DNA from: Eubacteriaceae bacterium
GTDB lineage: Bacteria > Bacillota > Clostridia > Lachnospirales > Lachnospiraceae
Direction: 5' to 3'
NCBI GenBank assembly: GCA_910574015.1
Contig: CAJSYQ010000002.1
Span: forward strand, 124,001 to 188,000
DNA length: 64,000 bases
Positions 24,249-33,626 of the stretch are shown here, in pieces (position 1 is the stretch's first letter; each line of letters begins with the position of its first letter). A program made the translations under genes and the position numbers. Below the pieces are notes generated by a model. It searched no databases. It had not been told where the DNA came from and saw nothing but the letters and a program-made list of their open reading frames with translations.

Positions 24249-25616
24249 TTACAATATCTCCCCAAGACGTTTTGCCCAGAACGGAACCCCATCCTGCGAC
24301 ATCCCACAAAGTGCTATGGTGGGCTGGTTTCTCTCATGATCCCATACCGCCGTGACAAAGGCGGTCTCCCTGTGAGGTCCGTAGGTAATCGTTATCCTTC
24401 CGTCCTCATAGTGCCATTTTCCCTGAATGGAACAGCATTCATAATAATCATTGCTGTCTTTCAGTTTCATGGGCACCGATGTCTGGATCCCCTGGGGAAG
24501 GCTGCATGCAAGGTTGATGCGCTCATACCGTCCCTGCAGGGCCTCTCGTGGAATCTCCTGTTCCACCTCTCCGCTGTAGGGCTCTGCGCTTACCACCGGC
24601 CAGCCCTCCTCTGTCCAATACATCTTGCGGATCTGCATGGTGGAGGGCTCTCCCTTAGTCACGAAATTTTTTTCCCGGATATGGTATACAATATACCAGC
24701 TGCCATCCCTGTCATGGAGGACAGAATTATGCCCCGGTGCCATATAGGATGTTGCATCACTCCAGCAGTAGCCGCAGAGCTGCATCAGTCCCACGCTGTT
24801 ATCCGCATCGCTTGTATCGGTCAGCTCCCGCCCGTGGAAATCCAGAAACGGCCCCAGAATAGAACGGCTTCTTCCCACCCGCACCTGATAATCCATCTTC
24901 AGGGAACCATAGGATACAAATAGATAATAATATCCCGTCTCGGGATTGTAGATCATATATGGCCCCTCGACACCCGTGCTGAGCCAGGCAGGACGCCTTG
25001 CCAGACAGGTGCCGATGCCTTCCTCCGCCGCAAGACCCGTCTCTCTGTCCAGCCGGAGGGCATGGCAGCCGCCCCAGAAGGAACCGTAGATCATATACAT
25101 CTCTCCGGTCTCTACATCCGTTATAATGTTGGCGTCAATGGCATTCACCGGCAGTTTATCGCTGGTCTTCAGCACGATGCCCCGGGGAACAAAAGGTCCC
25201 TCCGGCGAATCAGCCACTGCAAGAAAAATGCACGACTGCTGAACCCCGAAGGTAGAATTGGAACAATAGAGACGATACTCCTCTCCCACCTTGACGATAT
25301 CCGGTGCCCAGATATCCTTTCCCCCCGTCCAGTCCGAGGCTTCCCTGGGCGGATTCTCCACAACCTTCCCCACCTTCTCCCAGTGGATCAGATCCTCTGA
25401 CCGCTGGCAGATGGCGCCTGTGCCATATATGTAATAGTTACCGGAAACCTCATCCTGGTAGATCGCCGGATCATGAGTAAGCCACAATCCGATGGGGGAA
25501 TCTGGCCTCATCTTCCCCCACAGTTCCTTGAGGATTGATTTCGGCGGCTCCTTCGGCGGCTCTTCCGGATATCGTATCTTAGTATTCATCTTTTCCACTC
25601 TTCTATCTCCATTCAT
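24249..25616 (-). CDS. Glycoside hydrolase family 43, arabinan-degrading type
   Basis: 455 aa without a signal peptide, so probably cytoplasmic and acting on imported arabino-oligosaccharides. The five-bladed propeller of GH43 is recognisable from LTHDPAIYQDE (catalytic base Asp), DIWAPDIVKVGEEYRLYCSN, AIDANIITD (supporting Asp) and GVEGPYMIYNPETGYYYLF (acid Glu). HNSVLHDRDGSWYIVYH is also typical of endo-arabinanase-like members. The C-terminal 110 residues form a small beta domain. It lies directly downstream of araA, which supports L-arabinose release. The start may instead be the ATG nine codons later (25589); neither has a strong ribosome site. Confidence 0.88.
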   Translation of the reverse strand: MNGDRRVEKMNTKIRYPEEPPKEPPKSILKELWGKMRPDSPIGLWLTHDPAIYQDEVSGNYYIYGTGAICQRSEDLIHWEKVGKVVENPPREASDWTGGKDIWAPDIVKVGEEYRLYCSNSTFGVQQSCIFLAVADSPEGPFVPRGIVLKTSDKLPVNAIDANIITDVETGEMYMIYGSFWGGCHALRLDRETGLAAEEGIGTCLARRPAWLSTGVEGPYMIYNPETGYYYLFVSYGSLKMDYQVRVGRSRSILGPFLDFHGRELTDTSDADNSVGLMQLCGYCWSDATSYMAPGHNSVLHDRDGSWYIVYHIREKNFVTKGEPSTMQIRKMYWTEEGWPVVSAEPYSGEVEQEIPREALQGRYERINLACSLPQGIQTSVPMKLKDSNDYYECCSIQGKWHYEDGRITITYGPHRETAFVTAVWDHERNQPTIALCGMSQDGVPFWAKRLGEIL

Positions 25617-25672
25617 TTTCCATGCTATAAGCGGAAGAGGCGCAGGAACGCAATGTCCCTACGCCTATCCAT

Positions 25673-25692
25673 AACGGCGTTTCCCCGCCGTT
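25673..25692 (-). other. Hairpin between araA and the GH43 gene
   Basis: AACGGCG and CGCCGTT form a 7-bp stem with a 6-nt loop. No T-run follows on the minus strand, so it is more likely an mRNA processing or stability element than a terminator. Confidence 0.45.
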
Positions 25693-25708
25693 TATTACAA
25701 ATTTCGGT

Positions 25709-27205
25709 CTAGCGGTAAAATACCTCGCCAAGCATAAGATCACGCTTAAAGTCGCGAATCTTCGTATCCTTGTCAATATACACTGCCTCAATGCCCATAG
25801 CGGCAGCCCAGTCTCCCATCTGATCTGCAGTGAGGTCATAGGAGAACGCTGTGTGGTGTGCGCCGCCTGCCAGGATCCATGCCTCAGCGCCGGTATACAG
25901 ATCCGGTTCCGGTGTCCAGTAAGCAGTAGCCACCGGAAGCTTCGGCATATCCTTCTCTGTCTTCTTGCACTCAACATCATTGATGATAAGGCGGAAACGG
26001 TTGCCCAGATCGATCAGGGATGTAGCGATACCATGTCCCTCCTTCGCCGTAAATACAAGGCGGGTCGGATCTTCCCTGTCACCCATGGACAGCGGCTGAC
26101 ACTTAATACTGATAGGACCGTCTGCAATACTTGGGCAGATCTCCAGCATATGAGCCTGAAGAATACCTTCCTTGCCTTTCACCATATTGTATGTGTAGTC
26201 CTCCAGCATGGAAGTACCCTTTGCGTCTTTCATTCCTGCTGTCATGATCTTCATCAGGCGGACCATGGCTGCCACCTTCCAGTCTCCCTCAGCACCAAAT
26301 CCATAGCCTTTTTCTTCCAATCTCTGAATGGCCAGGCCGGGAAGCTGCTTTAAGGCACCCAGATCGCCAAAGTGGGTTACGATGGCCTGATAGTTCTTCT
26401 CCTGAAGGAAACGTTCGAAGCCGAGCTCGATCTGCGCCTGGACAGCCACATGCTTCTTAAATTCTTCCGGATCTCTTCCCTCCAGAAGAATATCATACTT
26501 CTCATAATATTCATCCACCAGCGCATTGGTGTCCGAAACGGATACAGAAGCGACACAATCTGCAATCTCATTCACCGGATAGGCATCGATCTCCCATCCA
26601 AATTTAATCTGGGCCTCTACCTTGTCGCCCTCTGTCACTGCCACATTGCGCATATTATCAGCCACACGCATTACACGGATATGGCTGCTCTCCATAATAC
26701 CTACTGCTGTACGCATCCAGGAAGCAATCTTTTTCTGTACGATCTCATCGCTCCAGTGTCCAACGACAACCTTGCGCTCGATGCGCATACGGCTTACGAT
26801 ATGACCATACTCACGGTCTCCGTGAGCCGCCTGGTTCTCATTCATAAAGTCCATATCGATGGTGTCGTACGGAAGCTCCTCATTGAACTGTGTATGTAAG
26901 TGGAGAAGCGGTTTTCTGTATTCCTGAAGTCCGAGGATCCATGACTTCGCTGGTGAAAAGGTGTGCATCCATGTGATAACACCCGCACAGTTGTCATCTG
27001 CATTCGCCTCATTAAATGTCTTACGGATCAGTTCGTTTGTGATCAGTGTCGGTTTCCAGATCACTTCATATGGGAGCAGTCCTGACTGGTTCAGAGCCTC
27101 CACCATCTTCTTGGAGTGTTCTGCTACATTAGCAAGGCACTCATCACCATATAAATCCTGTGAACCGGTGCAAAACCAAAATTTGTAATCTTTTGATAAT
27201 AACAT
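25709..27205 (-). CDS. araA: L-arabinose isomerase
   Basis: 498 aa, the standard AraA length. It converts L-arabinose to L-ribulose in the cytoplasm and depends on a divalent metal. Family segments visible are FWFCTGSQDLYGDECL near the N terminus, HTFSPAKSWILGL, HLHTQFNEELPYDTIDMDFM, and GGAHHTAFSYDLTADQM near the C terminus. I start at the ATG ending at 27205 because AGGAGG lies 7 nt upstream. No araB or araD is in the window. The GH43 gene follows after a hairpin. It has its own promoter. Confidence 0.97.
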   Translation of the reverse strand: MLLSKDYKFWFCTGSQDLYGDECLANVAEHSKKMVEALNQSGLLPYEVIWKPTLITNELIRKTFNEANADDNCAGVITWMHTFSPAKSWILGLQEYRKPLLHLHTQFNEELPYDTIDMDFMNENQAAHGDREYGHIVSRMRIERKVVVGHWSDEIVQKKIASWMRTAVGIMESSHIRVMRVADNMRNVAVTEGDKVEAQIKFGWEIDAYPVNEIADCVASVSVSDTNALVDEYYEKYDILLEGRDPEEFKKHVAVQAQIELGFERFLQEKNYQAIVTHFGDLGALKQLPGLAIQRLEEKGYGFGAEGDWKVAAMVRLMKIMTAGMKDAKGTSMLEDYTYNMVKGKEGILQAHMLEICPSIADGPISIKCQPLSMGDREDPTRLVFTAKEGHGIATSLIDLGNRFRLIINDVECKKTEKDMPKLPVATAYWTPEPDLYTGAEAWILAGGAHHTAFSYDLTADQMGDWAAAMGIEAVYIDKDTKIRDFKRDLMLGEVFYR

Positions 27206-27268
27206 TTCGTTCCTCCTTTTACCAGGGAAAAACATATTTTCTATGAATCCCTGTCATAATTTGTTTTT

Positions 27269-27298
27269 ATTATACATCCTTTATAGGTGTCATTACAA
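27269..27298 (-). promoter_or_regulatory. Promoter of araA
   Basis: On the minus strand, TTGTAA (27293-27298), 18-nt spacer, TATAAT (27269-27274), about 65 nt before the start codon. I see no clear AraR palindrome around it. Confidence 0.7.
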
Positions 27299-27320
27299 GA
27301 GATTTTTTAGAAAATATTTA

Positions 27321-27360
27321 AGCCATGACAGACACAGCGGCGCCGTGTCCCGTCATGGCT
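27321..27360 (-). terminator. Long hairpin, probable terminator of the upstream operon
   Basis: AGCCATGAC pairs perfectly with GTCATGGCT, with an inner GACAC/GTGTC stem. On the minus strand it is followed by TTAAATATTTTC. It separates the gene ending at 27366 from the araA promoter. Confidence 0.65.
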
Positions 27361-27365
27361 TACGT

Positions 27366-27554
27366 CTATTTTTTCTCTCTTACAAATGGCGGCTCGTAGT
27401 CATAGACATCCTGGTAGGACTCCCGTTCTGCCTCACTTGCCGGGGCTCTGTACATAATGCCGGTACAGTCCGTTGTCGAACAGGAATTCAGATTGTCTAT
27501 GCCCTCACCAAATTCAAATTCATGATAATCGATCTTCTTGTCGTCCTTCTCCAC
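27366..27554 (-). CDS. Small acidic protein of unknown function
   Basis: 62 aa starting at a GTG ending at 27554, chosen because GGAGGG lies 7 nt upstream; the earlier ATG is itself part of that ribosome site region. The protein is acidic and soluble, with two cysteines in NSCSTTDCTG and a Tyr-rich tail (YQDVYDYEPPFVREKK). I do not recognise a family. It is the last gene in a co-directional series from the MoxR gene and is followed by a hairpin terminator, which supports it being real. Confidence 0.6.
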   Translation of the reverse strand: MEKDDKKIDYHEFEFGEGIDNLNSCSTTDCTGIMYRAPASEAERESYQDVYDYEPPFVREKK

Positions 27555-27609
27555 AATACATCCCTCCATTCCTATTTCATGGGATTAGTATCGTCAGACA
27601 ACCGTATTC

Positions 27610-28296
27610 TTATTCATCCAGTTCGCCCCGGATGGCCTGCATCCTCAGGTCCAGCGCCGCGCTGACATCGGCGCACTCCCGCAGTTCTGCCCGGAGCCGG
27701 GCATTGTCCTGCCCCTTTTTGTAATAAATGCGGTGCTCGAGACTCGCCCAGAAATCCATGGCAATGGTGCGGAGCTGCACCTCAACCTTCATCATCCTTT
27801 TCTCATCGTGCAGATAGATCGGTGTCTGCACGATAAGGTGAAGGCTCCGGTAGCCATTCTCCTTGGGGTTCTCTATGTAATCCTTCTTCTTGAGCAGGGT
27901 AATGTCATCCTGGGCCAGCAGATAGCCGCTCAGAAGGTAAATATCATCGGAAAAGGCACAGACTACCCTTACGCCTGCGATATCGTGCAGCTCTTCTTCA
28001 ATAACCCTTGCGCTGAAGGGTAAATTTTTTCGCTGCAGCTTCTCTATAATACTCTCCGGGGATTTCAGCCTTGATTTAATTGTCTCAATGGGATTTCGGT
28101 CATAGGTAAGGGAAAATTCCCTGTTCAGCACATTAAACTTCGTCTCCACTTCCATAATGGCACAGCGGTAATATGTCATAAGGGCGCGGAATGCCTCTCC
28201 CTCTTCCAGGATCATCCCCATGGCGTCATTGCCCAGTAGCCGTTCTACAAAGCTTTCATCCAGATGGATTCCATCAGCCGCCTTATCCTTCTCCAC
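27610..28296 (-). CDS. Small alarmone synthetase, RelQ/YjbM-like GTP pyrophosphokinase
   Basis: 228 aa single-domain (p)ppGpp synthetase. It transfers pyrophosphate from ATP to GDP/GTP. Core features are RVVCAFSDDIYLLSGYL, the G-loop-like segment ENPKENGYRSLHLIVQTP and the catalytic motif KVEVQLRTIAMDFWASLEH. There is no hydrolase, TGS or ACT domain, so it is not a long Rel. The start is GTG with GGAGGAGG upstream. It begins 14 nt after the AbiEi-like gene and is presumably co-transcribed with it. Confidence 0.88.
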   Translation of the reverse strand: MEKDKAADGIHLDESFVERLLGNDAMGMILEEGEAFRALMTYYRCAIMEVETKFNVLNREFSLTYDRNPIETIKSRLKSPESIIEKLQRKNLPFSARVIEEELHDIAGVRVVCAFSDDIYLLSGYLLAQDDITLLKKKDYIENPKENGYRSLHLIVQTPIYLHDEKRMMKVEVQLRTIAMDFWASLEHRIYYKKGQDNARLRAELRECADVSAALDLRMQAIRGELDE

Positions 28297-28310
28297 GTTT
28301 CCTCCTCCTG

Positions 28311-28916
28311 TTATTCACTGATGTATTCGCGTGCGATCTTGCCAAAGCGCATGCGGTCCGCATACTCCAGAAGATGCTTCGGTTTCTTCTTTTTCGAATT
28401 TTTGTAGCTGTCCACAACCCGCTGTACCATTTCATGGCCGATCTCCTTTTCCAGGCGGATGCAATCGCAGACACTCCGGTCCAGATCGTATACCCGGATG
28501 ATGCCGGAGGGAGTCTTTTTCTCTATGATATCATCGGAGAAAGCATGGACAGAAAAATAGTGCCGGGATACCGGAAATGTCAGCTTCATGCCGCCGCGGT
28601 CTGTCCGGGCAGTGGCGACATAGAGCCGGTGGGGCTCCTCCTGCAGCAGGCCATGGTAATAGCAGGCGCTGAGAGCGCAGATCACTGCCTTAGGATTTGT
28701 CATACATGCCTCAATCATTTTATAATGCTTCGGTTTCTTCTTCCCCTGCATCAGGTTCCAGTAATTACCATGAGAAATCCGTTCGATCTTTCCATCCTGA
28801 AGCATGGACCGGATCTGGATCGTAGTGATCTTATTTGCAAGGAGCTCCCTGGCTGGAAGATAACCGCCGGCTTCATCAAATAATGCATTTACCTTGTCAT
28901 ATGTTCTCTTTAACAT
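28311..28916 (-). CDS. AbiEi-like antitoxin-type regulator without its AbiEii partner
   Basis: 201 aa. The N-terminal winged-helix (1-60: GGYLPARELLANKITTIQIR, then GKIERISHGNYW) and the following domain with AVICALSACYYHGLL match AbiEi-family 'predicted component of viral defence' antitoxins. The YDLDRSVCDCIR and YADRMR segments also recur in that family. AbiEi normally represses and neutralises the nucleotidyltransferase AbiEii, but no such gene is adjacent. The next gene, 14 nt downstream, encodes a small alarmone synthetase. Good ribosome site (AGGAGGGC). The function here is unknown. Confidence 0.75.
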   Translation of the reverse strand: MLKRTYDKVNALFDEAGGYLPARELLANKITTIQIRSMLQDGKIERISHGNYWNLMQGKKKPKHYKMIEACMTNPKAVICALSACYYHGLLQEEPHRLYVATARTDRGGMKLTFPVSRHYFSVHAFSDDIIEKKTPSGIIRVYDLDRSVCDCIRLEKEIGHEMVQRVVDSYKNSKKKKPKHLLEYADRMRFGKIAREYISE

Positions 28917-28926
28917 GTTGCCCTCC

Positions 28927-31404
28927 TTATAATACCATAATATACATATAATATAATTTCTTCATGATCTTCGCGTCGTCGTAGGCTTTTCTCCGGATCC
29001 TGTCGAACTGCATACGAAATTCAGCAAGCTGTGCCTCGGTAATATCATCCGGGCCAAACCGGGCATGATACACCAGCGCCACATATTCTGTAATCTGGTC
29101 CACCGGCATCTCCATGGCTCCGGCGATGGCGGCGGCATAATCCGCCAGAGACTGTCCCCGGTAAGAGGCGCCCCGTCTACTGAACAGCGGCATCAGATGC
29201 CGGTGTGCCATCCGGATCCTTCGCCGCATCCGCAGGCTCTGCAGGCTCTTCATAAAGAGATAATGGCGAATCCTCCTCTCCCCTTCCAGGATGACCGCGA
29301 TAAGGATCATCACGATAAGAACCTCAAGAACGATCTTCCAGATCCGGTTCATGGATTTCCCAGAGGACGGCAGCCCCCCCTTCTCTCCTTTGGATCCTGT
29401 CTCCCTCTCAATATCTTCAAAAGTCATATCCTCCTGGGGAACCTGTGTCACCGCCGGAGTAGGCGTGGCCAGCTCCGGTTCTTCCTGCGTACTGTCCGGC
29501 GTATCCGGTTCATCCGGCTCCTGATCCCCCTGTGTATCATCGGATGTGCTGTCCCCCTGCTGCATGCCGGCGTTCTCTCCGATCCCCGGCGTCACCTCCA
29601 TCGGAACGAAACCATATCGGTCGCTGTACACCTCAATCCAGGCATGTGCGTCGTTATCTGGTATAAGAATCTCCGCATTCTGCTTCGTCCCCTCTGTGAG
29701 TTCTTTCGCGGAAACATACATGCCTTCCACATACCGCACCGGAATCCCCACGCTCCGAAGCAGCATTGCCGCAGTGGTGGCATAATATGTGCAATATCCC
29801 CGTTTCCCCTCTTTCAGGAAGTATTCCACCGTATCCCTGCCGGAGGGAGTCCTTCCCGGTGCCAGGGTATATTCGGTATCCCGGGTGATATAGGTCTTGG
29901 TCATCAGCAGTATTTTTCGCATGTTGTCGGCTCCGCTCTGCCACTCTGTATATATGCCGCCATTGTTATCCAGGTATTTCTTAAAATCATCACAGATCCC
30001 GGTGAGATCATCAGGAACCTGTAGATAATATTTCTTTGCAAATTCTGTCATAAGCTGCCGCTCTGTCTTACTTTTCTCCCAGAACTCCTGGCCCAGCATG
30101 GAGTAATTCTGCGACAGCAGATCCCGGCGCATCACAATAGACGAGGTCAGAAAATATTCCACTGTATAATCTATCCCGCCGGTCTCTATGCCTGACTTCC
30201 CGTTCTCCTTTGTCTGGAACGGTGCGGTGGGCAGATACGGCATAAGGTAATTGCCATAACCAAATGCCAGATTGCGGATGCGAAGTGTTCCCTTCCCCCA
30301 TTTGTTATCACCGCTGGCTGTACTATCACTGGCCTCCTTATATAATCTCATGTGCCAGGCATCCGGTGAGATCCCCTGCTGCTCCAGAGCAGCCAGATCC
30401 GACTGGTAGCTGGAATCCCCCTGCAGGGAAGTCCATCTGTTATCCTCATAATGATCCCCCACATACCCCTTCAGATACAGTCCAGAACTATTATTTACCA
30501 TGCCGGACAGCTTGAGCATGACCTCTCCGGTATAGTTCACCTTCTCCTTATCACCAATCTCGCCGTAGTCTATGGCATCATCGTTAAAATGCGACTTGAT
30601 CCAGGCAACGACATCCTCCCCGCTCCAGGACATCAGTGCCACGACGGAGTTCTTCGTCTCTGTAATGCTCTCCTTTTTGGTCTCATAACGTGCCGGCGGC
30701 ATATAGATATAGGTAATCCCACCGGCGGCCAGCCCGATCATCATAAGAAGGATGGACAGCTTCTGCCGCATCCTCCGGTCTGTGGCATCGGTTTTCAGAT
30801 GCCGCGTGCCGATAATGGACATGGCTACGATCAGATAGGTAAAAAGATTGCTGAAATATCCCAGCCTCCCCACCACCAAAGGCAGGATCACAAAGGGGAC
30901 GGTCACCGCCAGAAATACAGCCGAGCGGCGGCGGCGGTAGAAAAAAGCACTGATCACCACGATCAGGTAGACACCCAGAAGGATCAGGACAAAGGAAGTA
31001 CAGAACCGGACGCTGGCACTCTCCTTTGCCGGGTCATATGCCAGCAGCGTCAGCTTGCTGCCTGAATAATTCATAAATTCTTTCAGGAAACCATTTACCA
31101 TAACCACAAAGCCCTTCTGGATCTGGCTGCGGAAATAGAACAGGATCATAAGGAAGAAAACCGTGATTCCTGCGATACCATACAACTTCCCTCTGTGAAA
31201 TGTTTCCAGCACCGTAAAAAGGCCATAGAAAAGAACCGCAGCCAGAAACATCACAAGGGTACAGATCCACCTGCTGAAAGACAGCTGGAGGCTGGTGGCG
31301 GTACACATAACTGCCGAATAAACACCCAGAAACACCAGTACGACCTGGCTGATCTCCAATATAAAATTAATCAGTTTATTGTTTCTAGACCTCAAATTTT
31401 TCAC
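28927..31404 (-). CDS. Membrane transglutaminase-like protein (TgpA type)
   Basis: 825 aa. About six membrane helices fill residues 12-225. A large extracytoplasmic region follows, with a transglutaminase core at about 500-600: GYCTYYATTAAMLLRSVGIP (Cys), NDAHAWIEVYSDRYGF (His) and the Asp-equivalent position in MEVTPG. Then come a Pro/Thr/Glu-rich linker (about 615-675), another membrane helix (about 690-710) and a cytoplasmic C terminus with DUF4129-like character. The Cys/His pair suggests protease or cross-linking chemistry. It is the third gene of MoxR-DUF58-TgpA, a widespread unit of unresolved envelope function, and overlaps the DUF58 gene by 20 nt. Confidence 0.87.
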   Translation of the reverse strand: MKNLRSRNNKLINFILEISQVVLVFLGVYSAVMCTATSLQLSFSRWICTLVMFLAAVLFYGLFTVLETFHRGKLYGIAGITVFFLMILFYFRSQIQKGFVVMVNGFLKEFMNYSGSKLTLLAYDPAKESASVRFCTSFVLILLGVYLIVVISAFFYRRRRSAVFLAVTVPFVILPLVVGRLGYFSNLFTYLIVAMSIIGTRHLKTDATDRRMRQKLSILLMMIGLAAGGITYIYMPPARYETKKESITETKNSVVALMSWSGEDVVAWIKSHFNDDAIDYGEIGDKEKVNYTGEVMLKLSGMVNNSSGLYLKGYVGDHYEDNRWTSLQGDSSYQSDLAALEQQGISPDAWHMRLYKEASDSTASGDNKWGKGTLRIRNLAFGYGNYLMPYLPTAPFQTKENGKSGIETGGIDYTVEYFLTSSIVMRRDLLSQNYSMLGQEFWEKSKTERQLMTEFAKKYYLQVPDDLTGICDDFKKYLDNNGGIYTEWQSGADNMRKILLMTKTYITRDTEYTLAPGRTPSGRDTVEYFLKEGKRGYCTYYATTAAMLLRSVGIPVRYVEGMYVSAKELTEGTKQNAEILIPDNDAHAWIEVYSDRYGFVPMEVTPGIGENAGMQQGDSTSDDTQGDQEPDEPDTPDSTQEEPELATPTPAVTQVPQEDMTFEDIERETGSKGEKGGLPSSGKSMNRIWKIVLEVLIVMILIAVILEGERRIRHYLFMKSLQSLRMRRRIRMAHRHLMPLFSRRGASYRGQSLADYAAAIAGAMEMPVDQITEYVALVYHARFGPDDITEAQLAEFRMQFDRIRRKAYDDAKIMKKLYYMYIMVL

Positions 31405-32521
31405 CTCGTAAATCCATCACTTCCAGACGATCCCGAACCAGTCCCATGGATTCCAGATCCGTATGGTCAGCTACTGTCAGGTACATTGCCGATTCCAGAG
31501 GTCTTCCCTCTTCCCACGCCAGATATGCCTGCACCAGCTCCTGGGCATCCTTTGTAATGCGACACTTAAACAGCTCCTGGAACATCCAGAGCAGCTCTTC
31601 CTCATGCTCCACGATCCGCTCCTGGATCACTTCATTTCGCCCGTCATACCAGATATACTTCTGCGGTATGGCATTCTCGATCATATACATGGATACAGAA
31701 TAGATTCCCTGGACTAAAAGATTGCTCTCCCTGTGCCGCCGTTCCCTGCCTTCCTTCGTCGTATCCCCGGCAACGCACAGGTCGACAAAAATATTAACTA
31801 CCTTCGTCAGCGGCAGACTGCCTTCCTTCACCATAAGGCTGCCGGTCTTCCCGCTGAGTTTCCAGTGAATCGTCTGAATCTTGTCCCCGTCGGCAAATTC
31901 CCTTACATTGAAAATCTCCGACGGATCGTCTCCCTTCTTGTACAGAGAAAACCTGTCGCTGTCCTCCTCCGTCTCATTGTACCACCCGTCCCGGTCCAGA
32001 TACATGTCTTTCAGAGGCGGCAGCACCAGGACATTCTGCGTCTCGAAATCCTTTCCCACCGTCCAGGCAAATATGTTCAGATAATCATAGATTTTCACGC
32101 TCTCCACCCGGATCGCCACATTTCCGCAGTTCTGCATTACTACCGGGATCCTCCGGTCACGCTTCTTTCCCGAATCCACAGAGAAGCGAACCTTCATCCT
32201 GCCCTTTTCACCCGAAAAAAGATTTTCATACCGCACCCGTGCAATCCCTTTCGTGACGGGGAGAATCCGGTTTGCATTTTCCACCGAGAGGGTGATCACT
32301 GCCCGGGCTGGTTTCTCCATTTCCTCTTTCTCTGTCACCGGATTCTTTGAGTCGACGGCAACGGTGATCCGCAGTCTCTGTAAGATAAGCAGGACCAGCA
32401 TAACCACCGGTACGATAATAAGCAGTCCCATAATGGCCACTGCTCCAAATTCCATATAAAAAATCGAGATGAACAATCCCAGCAGAAAAAGAAATGCAAA
32501 AAGCAGTGTTCCTATCGTCAT
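31385..32521 (-). CDS. DUF58 domain membrane protein
   Basis: 378 aa. Two N-terminal membrane helices (about 5-50) precede a beta-sandwich (about 55-185). The DUF58 von-Willebrand-like domain contains the family block GDDPSEIFNVREFADGDK followed by IHWKLSGKTGSLMVKEG (about 205-245). Such proteins act with MoxR ATPases and transglutaminases at the membrane. It sits between them here, 12 nt after the MoxR gene and overlapping the next. Confidence 0.88.
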   Translation of the reverse strand: MTIGTLLFAFLFLLGLFISIFYMEFGAVAIMGLLIIVPVVMLVLLILQRLRITVAVDSKNPVTEKEEMEKPARAVITLSVENANRILPVTKGIARVRYENLFSGEKGRMKVRFSVDSGKKRDRRIPVVMQNCGNVAIRVESVKIYDYLNIFAWTVGKDFETQNVLVLPPLKDMYLDRDGWYNETEEDSDRFSLYKKGDDPSEIFNVREFADGDKIQTIHWKLSGKTGSLMVKEGSLPLTKVVNIFVDLCVAGDTTKEGRERRHRESNLLVQGIYSVSMYMIENAIPQKYIWYDGRNEVIQERIVEHEEELLWMFQELFKCRITKDAQELVQAYLAWEEGRPLESAMYLTVADHTDLESMGLVRDRLEVMDLRGEKFEV

Positions 32522-32533
32522 CGACGTCTCCTC

Positions 32534-33460
32534 CTACAGCTTCGGTACTGGTACTTTGTTCACGATCTCCTCTACTACATCCTGTTCTGTTATGTGGGCC
32601 ATACGCGCCTTGCCGTTCAAAAGAAGGCGGTGTGCCAGAACTGCGGATGCCACCTCCTGTATATCCTCAGGCAGCACAAAGGTACGTCCTTTCACGAAAG
32701 CACGTCCCTTTGACATATCCATAAAAGCCAGTGTCCCCCGGGGGCTCACTCCCAGCGAGATCATAGCATGTTTCCTTGTGCCGTCCACAATGCGGGACAA
32801 GAATTTGAGCACCTTGTCGTCCACATAGATCTGCTTCACCTGATCCTGCATCTGCAGCAGTTCCCTCTTGGAGATGATCTCCTCTATGAAATCCAGCGGA
32901 TTGATATCCTGACGTTCCTTGATAAGGCGCATTTCCTCTTCCATGGTGGGATATCCCATGGAAAGACGGATCATAAACCGGTCCAGCTGGGATTCCGGCA
33001 GCATCTGGGTCCCGGCAGAACCAACCGGATTCTGGGTGGCCACTACGACAAAGGGATTTGGCAGCTGTCGGGTGACGCCGTCTACTGTCACCTGTCCCTC
33101 CTCCATAACCTCCAGAAGCGCCGACTGTGTCTTAGTGGATGTACGATTGATCTCATCGGCCAGAAGCAGATTGCAGAGGATGGCTCCCGGCTTATACTGA
33201 AATTCACCGTCCGCCCCGATCATATTAAAGCCCACTACATCACTGGGAAGCACATCCGGCGTAAACTGCAGGCGGCGCTCCGTCAGCTCCATGGCGCGGG
33301 AAAACGCCACCGCCAGCGTGGTCTTTCCCACCCCCGGCACATCTTCAATGAGAATATGCCCCTTGGCAAGAATGGCTGTCATCACCAGTTCAATGGCCTC
33401 ATCCTTACCCCGGATCACCTTCCCCACCTCATTTAAAATAGTTTCGATCTTCTCGTTCAC
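32534..33460 (-). CDS. MoxR-family AAA ATPase
   Basis: 308 aa. Walker A EDVPGVGKTT, Walker B LLLADEINRTSTKTQSALLE, sensor-1 VVATQNPVGSAG, and the C-terminal lid with MISLGVSPRGTLAFMDMSKG. MoxR ATPases are chaperone-like and help assemble or activate partner complexes, usually VWA/DUF58 proteins. It is the first gene of the MoxR-DUF58-TgpA unit. Confidence 0.93.
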   Translation of the reverse strand: MNEKIETILNEVGKVIRGKDEAIELVMTAILAKGHILIEDVPGVGKTTLAVAFSRAMELTERRLQFTPDVLPSDVVGFNMIGADGEFQYKPGAILCNLLLADEINRTSTKTQSALLEVMEEGQVTVDGVTRQLPNPFVVVATQNPVGSAGTQMLPESQLDRFMIRLSMGYPTMEEEMRLIKERQDINPLDFIEEIISKRELLQMQDQVKQIYVDDKVLKFLSRIVDGTRKHAMISLGVSPRGTLAFMDMSKGRAFVKGRTFVLPEDIQEVASAVLAHRLLLNGKARMAHITEQDVVEEIVNKVPVPKL

Positions 33461-33562
33461 CTTTTGTTCTCCTTTCCTTCCCCTAATGCAGATTCCTGCA
33501 CACGTACCACACTATACTGTCAGTCCGGCCGCCGTTATAAATCGGCGCCGTTGAGCCAAGAA

Positions 33563-33584
33563 AACGCCGTGTCCCTCCGGCGTT
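33563..33584 (-). terminator. Terminator of murA
   Basis: On the minus strand, AACGCCG pairs with CGGCGTT around GAGGGACA, followed by TTCTT. It lies 42 nt beyond the murA stop and before the MoxR gene. Confidence 0.6.
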
Positions 33585-33626
33585 CTCTGTCCAGCAGATA
33601 CTGCCGGAATATATTGCATTTCCTGA

